The notes under the pieces were generated by a model. It did not search any database. It was given only the letters and a program-made list of their open reading frames with translations, and had not been told where the DNA came from. A DNA stretch of 64,000 nt. Origin: Datisca glomerata. Taxonomy: Eukaryota; Streptophyta; Magnoliopsida; Cucurbitales; Datiscaceae. Below, piece after piece: positions 1-12,019 of the stretch. How positions within the stretch are numbered: the stretch's first letter is position 1; every line of letters begins with the position of its first letter. A program made the position numbers and the translations under genes. Location: assembly GCA_003255025.1 (NCBI GenBank), contig QANY01005052.1:1674001-1738000 (forward strand), written 5' to 3'.

Positions 1-640
1 TGCCTCAGCCGTAGGAAGTCACTTGTATGCGGATGCTTTGCACGAGGTCAGACATTTGTTATGCCGTGGGCATGGTGAGTTATTTCCAATCTAATCCTGG
101 AATTGAGCATTGGAATGTCGTCAAGCATATCCTTAAGTATCTAAGGAGAACAAAGAACTACACGCCTGTGTATTTAGGTACTGACCTGAATATGATGAGG
201 TATATTGATTCTAATTTCTAAGCAGATAAGGATTCTAGGAGGTCCATTTCAGGATCGGTGTTCAACCTGAACGGTGGAGCAGTTGTATGGAGAAGTACCG
301 AGAATCTTGCATTGATGATTCTACCATGGAAGCTGAATATGGGGCAGCTTGTGACGCTACAAGGGAGGCTGTATGGTTTAGGAAGTTTTTAAAGACTCTG
401 AAAGTTATTCCAGACGCTAACAAGCCCATGGCATTTTATTGTGATAACAGTGGGGCTGCAGAGAACTCTAAGGAACCTAGAAGCCATAAGAGATCCAAAC
501 ACATAGAACATATATATCACCTTATTAGAGAAATTGTTCAGCGTGGAGACGTTGTGGTTACTCATATTTTGACAGTTAATAACCTGACAAATCCATTCAT
601 GAAGACTTTAAGCAGTAAAGTTTTTTATGATCATCTGTAG
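1..640 (+). pseudogene. Ty1/copia pol 3' end (RNase H region), degenerate
   Basis: This is the last part of a copia polyprotein: the segment after reverse transcriptase and the RNase H domain. Visible hallmarks are a 'LCTRSDICYAVGMVS' block, 'HILKYLRRTKNY', 'TMEAEYGAA', 'FYCDNSGA' and 'KHIEHIYHLIREIV', in the order expected for the family. The reading frame is broken by a stop near 220 and by a frame change before about 287, so the copy is dead. The element enters from beyond the left edge of the window. A purine-rich tract just before the LTR at 691 is the expected primer site for plus-strand DNA synthesis and fixes the orientation as plus. Confidence 0.9.
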
Positions 641-690
641 GGTTTGAAGATAAGATATTGTACACATATACTTGAGTCCAAGTGGGAGAT

Positions 691-2727
691 TGTTGGAATA
701 TGTTCATAAAGTAATGTGTAATACTATTTATTTGTATTTAGTTATTTCTCTGACATTAGTATTATTAAATTGTTATGAATAAATTGAAAGTTTTATTAAA
801 GTGTGTTTATAAATTACTCTAATCCTGAAACTTTCATCAACGAACGAAGAGTAAAGACATAGGCGTCTCCAGATGAACTCTTCTGAGAAAGTTCAGAACG
901 ATATTCACAGTCTGAAGATCGACTTAGCAATCAAATCCTATTTACGACTGTTAGGTTGAACCAATAAATGCTAGTCTTGGGGCATGAGAGTGGAGACTCA
1001 AACGATTAACCTGGACATGTTATGAACATGTTGAATAGACCGGTAACAAATTAGTTTAGAGCCCAAAACCATTTACCAAGCTCTAAATCTAATTGTTACA
1101 CATTAAGGGTATTTTCATAATTATCTTAATCCTGAGGTGAATATGTAGCTTGACTTAGTTAGTTGTAATATTTGATATGTCCAATGAGTGAGTTCGAATT
1201 GGTGGACAATACCTCAGCTGTTGAGATTGTAATTCAATTAAGTTGGAGTTACGTGATTCACATATATGAAAATTCGTGGTTCGATTGCGAAAGTAAAAAT
1301 ATCACCTTATTGGTGGGCGATACATAGCTTGACTTAGTTAGTTGCAATCTTTGATATGTCAAATGAGTGAGTTCGAATTGGCGGGCAATACCTCAATTGT
1401 TGGGATTGCAATTCAATTAAGTTGGGGTTATGTGATTCACATATATGAAAATTCGTGATTCGATTGCGAAAACAAAAATATCACCTTCTGCTTTATTGAT
1501 GGATTGTGAATAAATTAACCTGGTCAGGTATTCAATGAATTGAGTCATTGATTAAGACTTGTCAATTGTATGAGACAATTTACTTTATGTCTTTCTTATT
1601 TACAGTCAATAAATAAGTTAAGGAAATAATAACAATAGGGGTAAAATGGTAATTTTATATTCTGCTCTTGTTACTGATATTCACGATGGGTATTATGTTA
1701 AAATATTCTGTGAAAATTGAAAATAAAAGGGTTTATTTACCTCAACAGAGAATGTAGCGCGCATGAATCGAGAGTTGATTCGATATCAAACTTATAATGG
1801 AATCGTACGATATCAGAATTAAATAGATCAGGAATTTATGAAGATAAATTTGCAGGGTATTTGAATCCTTAGCTTTGTTAATGTGAGTACTTTCGGTTTT
1901 CGAAATAGCTCATGAGAACATAAATAGATAAACGAAGTAAATTGGATCAAAATGTGTTTTGGTGTCAAGGCATATTTTCTACACTATATGTGATGGGCGA
2001 TGCCACTTGATTAGTTAAATGTGATTATATGTATTGAAGTTAATTAATTTATTATTTTTTAATTATTGAATAATTAATAAATAAAAAATTAATTAATTAA
2101 TTGATAATGATCAATTAAATCTTGAATCTCGATATAACTCAAAATCTAGTGAATATTGTAATTTTCGACAATTATGAATATATGAGGTGAATTTTTAAAA
2201 ATTTAAAAATATATGAGTATATTTAAAAATATCAAAAATTACATTTTATCAATGTCTAATAACAATTAGGTTGCAGATAGATTTTAGATAAGATACAGTT
2301 GCTTGTTAAAAAAGCAAAGGAGAAAAACGCTTTCCCCTCCCTCCCTGTTGCCGCCGAAAAATATATTGAAGGAGAAATTTTTTTATTTTTATTCTTCAAT
2401 CGTTTTGAGAGCCCACACTCAAATTGCTACACAAAATTTTCGTAAAATATATTTATGAAATTAACGGGTGGTTGTTGGTGGACGAAATTTACAAATCATT
2501 TTTGGAGTTCAAGTGCGTGATTCAAATGAATTCCGCATGTTCAGAAATTCTCCGATACAAAACCTTATTTTATCATTTAAATTCGTATATGCATAATCGC
2601 ACGTTGTTTGATTTTAAATTATTTAATTTGATTAAATAAGTTAATTGAAAAAAATTGATATTTCTCTTACAAACCGTTCGTGGTTCAAACTTATTTTTAA
2701 TTAATTTCAAAACTAATCGATCCCAGC
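691..2727 (+). repeat. Long 3' LTR of the copia element
   Basis: The LTR begins TGTTGGAATATG right after a purine-rich tract (677-690) that follows the pol stop. The right edge is inferred from a CA-ending 'ATCGATCCCAGCA' at 2727, a common style of copia LTR end. The 5' LTR lies outside the window, so the boundary cannot be proved by comparison. It holds an internal duplication (1146-1308 and 1325-1487). No coding capacity is seen. Confidence 0.6.
1146..1487 (+). repeat. Two-copy 163-bp direct repeat inside the LTR
   Basis: The segment starting TAGCTTGACTTAGTTAGTTG at 1146 recurs at 1325, a spacing of 179 bp. Both copies end in TCACCTT (1302-1308 and 1481-1487). By eye they are roughly 90% alike. 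The unit lies in the presumed U3 part of the LTR, where duplicated segments can act as enhancers. That role is inference. Confidence 0.85.
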
Positions 2728-3391
2728 ATATGCAACCTCCGTAACACCTGATTTCCATAACACCGCGATCGCGACGCGACACAAACTGCGACCGCGGTTT
2801 AAATCTATGCTTAGTTATCTTTCAAGTATGTCGAGTTGTAACTTTGCAATTCGACGTTCGGGTTGAATGGTGGTGCGACATAACGGCCAGTCGAAGCGTC
2901 GATGTATTGATATTCGTGATTCTAAGTTAGAATCTAACATAACGGTCCCCGCCCAACTTGGCCTGATTCTAACTCATCACGACCATGATTGGCTGCGACG
3001 TTTAACCATCCGTAGGACCGTAGTACGTGTGAACACATCTTATTAAACGCAGACTACAACCGACGTATCGCGTTTTCCCTTCAGACTAGACTGAGGTGTC
3101 GTTGGGTTAATAGGTATCCAACCGAACCTTGAGAGTCGACGAGCTGCCGCTTCTGCAACTTGAGCGGTTGAGCCTGAGGCAGACCACCTCGTACTTCTAC
3201 TATCATCCTTTTACGTGTTCATTCTGTTCATGTTTACTTTGATTCAACTAAAAATTTAATTACTTTCTCTGTTTAATGTATATCCTTGATTGAGTTTCAT
3301 CTTGGACAACCAGTCTCTTCCATAGCTTCCCCTTCAATCGTTATACTTTATCATTCAATGGTGCTTTAGACTTGTGGCATAGAGGTCTATA
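2728..3391. other. Intergenic/promoter region of the kelch gene
   Basis: This stretch of about 660 bp between the copia LTR and the kelch start codon is clearly richer in GC and CpG than its neighbours, for example around 2760-3180. No ORF of note and no clear TATA box were found. It probably carries the promoter and 5' UTR of the downstream gene. Confidence 0.4.
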
Positions 3392-6300
3392 ATGGGAAAG
3401 AAAACAAAGAAGCCCGGAAAAGGGAAAGAAAAAACAGAGAGGAAAACAGCGAAAGCAGAGGAGAAGAAAGCTCGCAGAGATAGCAAGAAGCTCTCTCCCG
3501 AGGATGACATCGATGCCATTCTAGTAATTCTCTTACATTCATTGACACCATGTATATTTCCATGTTTAAGTGCTACTATAAAGTTAAAGTCAGATTAATA
3601 CTTACTTTCTCGAACAATGTTTTTTTGGTTTGTTTGTTTCTTAAGAGGGACGTAATTGTGTTTCTTTAAGATATCTCAGTGATTTTAAGAAATGTGATAG
3701 TGTTGGTCATACTTCTGCGAACTATTTCACATCAAAGATTTTTTTTAAGAGATGGGACATCCTTTTCCCACTAAAATAATCGACATATCCTCAGTGAGCC
3801 CTTGTGTTGAAATGTTTAGGGGCTTTTATAATTTTTCGTGGCAATGTTAATCAGCTAGTTAAATTGACGAAATGGGCTTTTGTCGGAAAGTGCATCGAAT
3901 GAAGATTGTTTTTGGGTAAATTGGATGGACATCTCTTGCTAATTTGAAATCAGTGCGGTTTTGACTAGCAGAACAGTTGTATAAGTTATATTTCCTGAAA
4001 TAATAAGCCATTTAATATCTGTCAGTTGAGTATACAAAAGGAGGAAGCTAAGAAGAAGGAGGTCCATGTGGAGGATAACGTCCCTTCACCTTCTCGTCGG
4101 TCCAACTGCACGGTAATGATCTTACCATTTCTTTGTCTGCAAACTTAATTAGTAGGTCTGTGTTTTGTGTAAAAATAATATTTTTTGCGATGCTGACAAA
4201 TTGTTTAGCTAAACATCAATCCCCTGAAGGAAACTGAGTTGATCTTGTATGGGGGTGAATTCTACAATGGCAACAAGGTTTGGTCTTCATATTCTATGGC
4301 ATTGTTGCATATCATTTTTCCAGTAGTGAATTTATAGGTACTAAATTTGTCTTCTATTTCTTCAATTTGCACAGACATTTGTGTACGGTGATCTTTATCG
4401 GTATGACATTGAAAAGCAGGAGTGGAAACTAATTTCAAGTCCCAATAGTCCACCTCCTCGTAGTGCTCATCAAGCTGTTGTTTGGAAAAATTATCTCTAT
4501 ATCTTTGGTAGGCTGATAAACTTTAAATTGAACATGTATGCTCATGGGATCAGATTTTTTTTAATATATATCTCATTGATAACTTCGTTCTTTTGGTTAT
4601 CAGGTGGAGAATTTACATCACCAAATCAAGAGAGGTTCCATCATTACAAGGTGAAGCTTATGCCATCATTCTTCTTTATGAAGACAAAAGCATACCCATT
4701 CATTCTTTGATTAAGGTTTTGACTGTTCAAGCTGCATGTAAAACTTTTTATTTATGAAAATTTCCCTAGGACTTCTGGATGTTGGACTTGAAGACAAATC
4801 AATGGGAACAATTAAATTTAAAAGGTTGTCCTAGCCCTCGCTCAGGTCATCGAATGGTATGTTATATCCTTATACCATTACTTGTATAACTATGATGTTG
4901 CCTCTTGGCCTTGGGAATTGAAAATTTGAGTTGAACATCTGACTCGAATTAATTGAACATGTTTATGTAGACATTGGTTCATTACAATTTCTAACAGAGG
5001 AAGAACTTTTTCATACATACTGAAATGACTGAATCATAAAATTTTGCCAATTATACTCAGACGGAAATACTTTTAAGAAAATGGTTATAGTAGTTATATA
5101 AGCTACTCAGATGAATCACAAACTGACATTTTATAATACTCAATAGACATTGTATTAAATCTAGTCATGGAATATTCGTTTGTTCCATTTTGATCTGACT
5201 GTTAATCTGTTCATTATTGGGGTAGTATATTATTTGATGAAATTTTTTGCTTCTTTCTTTCAGAGAAAGTAGTCTTTCTATTTTAAGTTTTTGACACATT
5301 TGCAAGCAAGCATTTATGATGTATAACAATTGGTTTCTTGATTTTGAAGTCAGACATACTTTGGTTTCTTGATTTCCTTCACTCATTTTTCTTTTCAGTA
5401 ACCAACTTTTCTCTTCATATTACAGGTTTTATACAAGCACAAGATTATTGTTTTTGGTGGCTTCTATGACACCCTCAGAGAAGTGAGGTTATTGATTGTT
5501 CTTTATGGAATGATGTTTTGATAGTTTCATAATATAGTTAATTGTCTGTTTTAGGTTAAATTTTTATGCTTTGTGCTAAACAATGTGAGACATCTGCAAT
5601 CTTGTGTTTATAAACAAACCCATGATTTCCCGGTAGAACCCCAATACGCCCAAGTTGTTGCGAAACCGGAAAAAAGAAGCGGTTTTTCGCACAGCTTGCT
5701 CATAGTGCAGGTCCCACTTGTATATTGTATTTGGCCAAAGAAGCATCGGACAGGTTGGAGGCCTTGGCTATTCAAAATAAGAGGAATAACCGACCCCTTC
5801 TTAGGGGAAGAGTTCAATCGCTTTAACTCTGCTCTCTTATAGCTAGAATTGCTTTCTTACTTAGCATGTATTTTAGCAAATCTGTGTTCCTGGTCTCCTC
5901 CATACGATCGTATAGTTTGGAACTAGGAAGTTGATATTTGGAAGATATTCTGTATAAGAAGTTGTTATTTTCTTCTCAGATTAGAATTATAGTTTCTCTC
6001 TGGCTGTGGCAGCTGAATATTGTCACTTTTTCTGCAGGTATTATAATGATATGTTTGTATTTGACCTGGATCAATTCAAGGTGAATACTCCTGTTCTCGA
6101 GCTAATTAATGCGATTGCGATATTTTAGGCGAATATGTTCATTTAAAACACTAATGCAAGTTGCATTTTAGTGGCAAGAGATAAAGCCTAAGCCCGGAGC
6201 CATGTGGCCAAGTCCGCGGAGTGGTTTTCAATTTTTTATTTATCAAGATGAGGTGAGCTGATCAGAATGGCAGAATGAACTTTAATATGACAGTTGTGGA

Positions 6301-9300
6301 CATGTTATTGCTTTGAGTCTTTTGCAATTCTTTCTGTCAATTTTGTGGTCCGTTTTTCTTTCTTTGCTTTGAGTTCGTCGTTTTCTACGACTTGGATTTT
6401 TGCAATGTCCCAATATGTACATGTTTCGCTTCCATATTTGAGTACAAACATGAGAAAAGGAAGCACATTGTTTTTGTTTTCTGTTCCATTTGATTTTCCT
6501 CCTCATATTACTAATAAACTTCTTTTCAATGTATTTGAAACTTTTGTTCAAGTTTCATTTTTGATATGTCCAGTTCGTTGATTTCGATTTTATGCTTTGC
6601 TAATTCTATGCTTTTTTATCAGTGTTTTTCACTCCAAAAATACCCCAAAAGAAAGTAAACTCAATGTTTTAAAGAGTTTATTTGGAATTGCAGATTTTCT
6701 TATATGGTGGCTATTTCAAAGAAGTTCAATCTGAAAAGAACAACTCTGAAAGAGGAATTGTTCATGCAGACATGTGGTCCCTTGATCCCAGGACTTGGGA
6801 ATGGAATAAGGTATTCACTGAGTGCTTTTCATTTGAGGCGGTGCTTTCCATATGGGCTCCCAAGTCCAAGTGTTAGGAATACCTCTACAGCTCTACCTGA
6901 CCCTTCTTGTAAAATATCTTAGCTTCCACTTTTATTGGCTTCGCCACTTACTTAAAATGTCTCATGATAAAAAAAGTGGATTTAAAACCTTGATGTTCTG
7001 TATCTGAATGGTGAGCGATAACCGTAGTACTCTACATTTTTTCATGGAACTGTGGGATTCTTTAATACTCATGCTTATCAGCAGTAAGTTGTAACATATA
7101 TTCCCATGTAATGTATGCCATTAAAATTGTTATCCTTTTTATTGTCTAATAGGTAAAGAAAAGTGGGATGCCACCTGGGGCTCGTGCTGGGTTTTCCATG
7201 TGTGTCCACAAGAGGAGAGCTTTGCTATTTGGGGGAGTGGTGGATATGGAAGTTGAAGGTAAATTCTCTTAATTATTTTTACTTATTATTGTCTGTGTAA
7301 CTCTGATTAATTATCCTTTTAAAAGCTGTAGTCTCATCTAATCGACTCATTTCCTGGCTCTAGACATGATAAAGAACTGAAACACTAAAATGAATCAAGC
7401 ATTTGGCTCGGCTTATAACATATGATGTATCTGTTCATGCAAATGAAACGAATGCATTTTTCAGTGTATTGTACACAGTTTATGCACGCGGGTTCAAATA
7501 GGTCACAACTGCATGTCTGAAAATGTATTGGACTTCTAGTTCCATTAATCAAAGATTTTGTTTCATCCCATTGCCTGGACAAGAACATAGATTGGAACTG
7601 CTTCCTAATACATTTTGATTTTTTTTTATATATTATATCTCATTGGGTTCATTTTCAACTGCCTCTTATATGTAGGTGATGTAATGATGAGTTTGTTCCT
7701 TAATGAACTTTATGCCTTCCAGTTGGACAACCATCGCTGGTAAGTTGGTCTCCTTCTAAATGGCTTATATCTGGAACTTTTAGATTCCTAGACAGTTTTC
7801 CAGTTCCTGTAGGTTTTTTTTTCTAAACAAACAAGTATTTCTGTGGTTTGTTCATCAGACATTCCAATGTGATGAGTCTCTCAACCCCCTGCTTCCAATC
7901 TATAACTTTCTCAGTTCCTCTTTCTTCTGTTACTGAGATAAGTTTCAATTTGACGAACTGGCAACCCTTGCAATCCTTATTACTACCATTTTTTATGATG
8001 AACTTTTTCCTTTTGGGTACAGGTATCCTTTGGAGTTACGGAAAGAAAAGTCAACAAAGGATAAGGTATTCCCGTATCTATAGCATGGCCAAGTTTTACA
8101 GTATCTTGTTAAACAATTTTCTCTAACTATACTACATGTGTAGTGTGGTATTGATATTATCCATTATACTTTTCTGATGACTTCTGATTGACTTGGTATT
8201 TACAGCTTAAAAAGAGTTCTGAACGCAAACAAGATGAAGCTGAACTTTATGACAAGGTAAATCCAATAGATAAAGAAGAGTGTGCAGCAGCTGGACAACA
8301 TGTGAACTCAGCGGTCCATGATGAAGCAGAAGACATGGAAATTGATATTGATGAAATATCTCAGCGCATAGCAGCAGATGTGACTGTTGATGGTGGTGGC
8401 TTGGCTTCCAAGTCTAATGGAAAGCTCCACGAAGCTGGTTCTTCATCGGCTTTGCAAAACTCTGTTGTACCAGAGGTTTGTCTTGATGGATTGTAAATTT
8501 CGTTTATACTAATAGCTATTAGATATACTTGCCAAGATAAACGCAAACTTTCAGGTAGTGAGGCCTAGTGGACGTATTAACTCCTGCACGGTTGTCGGGA
8601 GAGACGTGTTATACATATATGGGGGAATGATGGAGGTCAAAGATAGAGAAATTACTCTTGATGATCTATACTCTCTCAATCTTAGCAAACTTGACGAATG
8701 GAAGTGCATTATACCAGTATGTTACATTTACATTTTCTTCGTGAACGACATGGAGTTTTGTTGTTTGTGGTGTCCCTCTCCCTCTCCCTCTCTCCCACTC
8801 TCCCCCTCTTCCCCCCCTCTCTCCCTCCCTTTCTTTCTGAAATAATAGAGAGGTCAACTAATATGTGTCACTCAACTTATTTAGAAAATCAATATCACAT
8901 AGCATGATCACATGTAAAACTTGGCAACAATCTGTCACACGTGTAAGTAGTTGAAGTTTTCTGTCTATACTGATTCTTTCAATCTGTAACTAAGGCTTCG
9001 GAATCTGAATGGGTAGAAGCCTCAGAGGACGAAGACGAGGATGAAGATGAAGACGATATTGAAGTTGATGGCAGTGGTGATAGCGACGGTGATGAGACCG
9101 AAGAGGAAGAGGATGATGAGGATGTCGAGGTGCCGATCTTACTCATGGTTCCACACAACTCTTGTTTTTGTACTGTGATTTTTTTCTCGTTAAAGGGTGT
9201 TCTACACTTTTAATCACCTCTTGCATGAGAATTTTCATATTTCTTGCGGTAAATTCTTCTCTTATATCGTTCTTAATCATTTTCACCCAAAAGTTGAACA

Positions 9301-10322
9301 TAAGCCTCCTTTTTCATTGTCTGATGATCAAAGCATGTGATAACAAGCTTTGTGATGGGCAGTGTTGTGTTTTCGAGGACCTTGTTAAAATGCTAATGGA
9401 GTGGGTCACGGTCATTAAATATATTTGTAAGTAAAAGACTTTTCTGCTTTATTCAACTCGTGTTGTAATGCAACAAAAACAAATCATCCTTCTGTACTCT
9501 GAAGAAAGATAAAAGAAGAAGAATATGAGTGCAAGAATTCCAAAGCTCTTTTCTGTACAATACTATTTGAATTCCATGCTTGTTAATATGGAAGTAATTG
9601 GAAATACTATTTGACTTTGTCTCGACTTTGCAGGTTAAGAAAGGCGGATCCCTTCACGTAGAAAATGCAGTTGCTTTAATAAAGGGTGAGGGTAAGAATC
9701 TCCGAAGGAAAGATAAACGGGCGAGGATAGAACAGATCAGAGCGAATCTTGGTCTTTCAGATTCCCAAAGAACTCCAATGGTGATTTCTTGTTTTTTTTC
9801 AAAATGATGTGGTTGAACAAAGATATCTGGTTTGGTTCATTGCTTATTCTGCTAAAATTGTCAACTGATAGCTTCTCATTGTGCTTTATGCTTCAGCCGG
9901 GAGAGTCTCTCAAGGATTTTTACAAACGTACAAATCTATACTGGCAAATGGCAGCCCATGAACATACCCAGCACACGGGCAAGGTCTGTCTCCCTTCCTT
10001 TTCAAAACATGTATTTTCAAGGCCTTGGGAATGCATTGTTTTATAAACCGTTCATGTCTTTTTGTTACTGCAGGAGCTTCGTAAAGACGGTTTTGATCTT
10101 GCTGAAACTCGATACAGGGAACTCAAACCCATCCTTGATGAGGTAAATCTCTGCTTCAATTTCTACTACGTCCTTTTTTCCTTATATTAAAACGTTCATG
10201 TTTACATGTTGTCCACTTCTCTGTGTGTTATGTAGCTGGCGATATTAGAGGCGGAGCAGAAGGCAGAAGAAGCAGAGGGGGCTGAAACTAGTGTGAGAAA
10301 GAGAGGCAAGAAGAAAAAATGA
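3392..10322 (+). CDS. Kelch-repeat protein with C-terminal DUF4110 (KLHDC4-like), 20 exons
   Basis: Exons: 3392-3523, 4026-4112, 4209-4277, 4375-4507, 4604-4650, 4770-4856, 5426-5487, 6038-6080, 6172-6252, 6694-6810, 7153-7258, 7676-7739, 8023-8065, 8206-8475, 8555-8716, 8995-9129, 9634-9780, 9897-9983, 10074-10142, 10236-10322. All introns are GT-AG, all phases close, and the product is 675 aa. It has a lysine-rich start (MGKKTKKPGKGKEK), then kelch blades marked by LYGG (about 86), IFGG (139), FGG (195), LYGG (250), LFGG (311) and YGG (469). An acidic run follows (502-546), then a DUF4110 block (about 596-665, 'LKDFYKRTNLYWQMAAHE') and a basic tail. This matches the conserved plant galactose-oxidase/kelch family that includes Arabidopsis At5g50310. 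Kelch propellers bind proteins; the exact role is not known. An AATAAA-like signal lies near 10512. Confidence 0.95.
8773..8833. repeat. CT-rich microsatellite in kelch intron 15
   Basis: A nearly pure pyrimidine run of CCCTCT units lies just inside the intron between exons ending 8716 and starting 8995. It is a simple repeat and likely length-variable between individuals. Confidence 0.85.
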
Positions 10323-12019
10323 ACTTAAAAAAAATCTACATTGTTTGTTTTGAGCTTCATTATCCTTATATTATGATGGTTTCAGATTGGAATATTCTCT
10401 TCAAGAAAAGGTTAATATTATTTAAGCTTTATCAGAACCATATATGCTTCGCTAGAGTATATCTGTAACCCTCCTTGTCAAGGTGGCTTATATTTCTTTC
10501 TTTGAAGTCCAAATAAAAAATAAGCTTCTTGTTTATTACTTATGATAATTAAGATCTCTCAATCTTATTTAAAATGAAAAATGCAAATATTCCTCAATAA
10601 AACTAGGACATGTGGTGTTCATTGTCAGCAAACACACCTTGCTATCGGTTTATTCTCTCTCCCCTCTTTTGGGTAATTTGTAAAAAACACCCTTACATAA
10701 AGATTTTTAAAAATTGAACAAAGATTTTTAAAAATTTATGTTCAATTCTTTGAAATAAGAAATCTGCGTCCTTGACCCATCGTTTTTAATAGGTTTGACT
10801 ATTGAAAAATTCAATTCATTACTTGAAAGTTTAAGTAGTCATAAAAAAATATTTAAACTTTCAAGTTATCATTTTTTATGAGGTTTGTTTTTGAAAAATA
10901 TAAATAATTACTTAAAGTGGTTAAGTAATCATAAAAATTTACTATCATTAAAGTTTTTCTTTGACTTGAGTTTGACTATTGAAAATAAGCAAACAATTAT
11001 TTGAATAGTTCAATCAGTTATAATAAAATTATTTGAATAATTATTTGATATGACCTTAGATATGAGGTAGACATAGGTAATAAGGTAATTTTATGTTTGA
11101 GTTGGTGAGAAATAGTTAGCTAAGGATGTAGAGTTCTTAGTTTTAAAGGAGTATATTTGTCTGAAACACTTAAAAAGGTACATTTTCTCCAAATTACCCT
11201 TCAATTAAGATGCAACTTTGCATGTCTACTTGCACGAAGCTCGGATCAGAGTATCAAAATCAGAGTGGAACCATTTGGCTCAGCACCAAAGGCTCGTAAA
11301 AGGAAAGCATCTCCACTTAATGCGGCTTTTGTTACATTTACATTGTAGTTTTTCACTTATCTTAAAAAATCGACATGTTTGAGATATTTCCTTAATTAAT
11401 GGATCCAATTACCTTGGATTCTGGTATAATCTGAATTTATCCTCTGCAATATAGATATCCCATTAATATTAGAATAATAAGATGTTTGTCTGATTATATG
11501 TCAAAGTAAAAATTCCAAGTTTTAAAGATCTAGTTTGAAGTCGTCAATTGATTAAATTATCTTTCTTTTAATGGCTCCAATCCATTGTTTGGATGAATTA
11601 AATATTGTTATATCAATACAAGAACAAGGAGCATGATTGAATGAATCTGTCCTGACTAATGTACTACGTTAAAAGCAGTTCATAAAAAGAATAAATAAAG
11701 CCTTCAGTGATTGATATTATTGAGACTGTTTAGATTGCCGGATCTCCAATACTCTTGGAGAGTGATGAGGTGTAAGCTTCTCATAGATTGCTCTATGCTT
11801 TTCGTAATTTTGGCCGTATTACTCCTTCACTAGGTAGCAAATGCTGTCATCTTGCGTACTTTTTGTTCTTTACTTTTTGTTTCTGGGCTGATGATGAATT
11901 GTCTTGAACTTTTCTTAGACTAGATTGCCTTGAACTTTGCTCCATTTGTAGGCTATATAAATGATCCGTCGAATGACAGAAGGGTCTTTCAGTGCATTAA
12001 CTGTTGTAAGTTTATAGAA
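10323..12019. other. Intergenic region between kelch and GRAS genes
   Basis: AT-rich DNA holding the kelch 3' UTR (to about 10520) and the GRAS upstream region. A degenerate three-copy tandem repeat lies at 10794-11052. The nominal ORF at 11157-11348 shows no family features. A TATA-like TATATAAAT at about 11954 lies only about 65 bp before the GRAS start codon, so a very short leader, or a 5' UTR intron ending near 11951, are both possible. Confidence 0.5.
10794..11052. repeat. Degenerate tandem repeat, about 88-bp period, 3 copies
   Basis: Units begin TTTGACTATTGAAAA at 10794, a variant TTTGTTTTTGAAAA at 10884, and TTTGACTATTGAAAA at 10971. Each continues with a TTACTTGAAAG/TTACTTAAAGT-type segment and an ATCATAAAAA-type segment. 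Copies are quite diverged. Confidence 0.6.

Noticed and set aside
5573..5842. 89-codon ORF in kelch intron 7
   Set aside because: It lies inside a well-supported intron, has an antisense twin of similar length and no recognisable domain. Kept only as a composition anomaly.
11930..12019. 30-residue N-terminal extension of the GRAS protein
   Set aside because: It begins at TTG, not ATG, and the first ATG in frame (12020) has a good context. The upstream frame is probably leader sequence.
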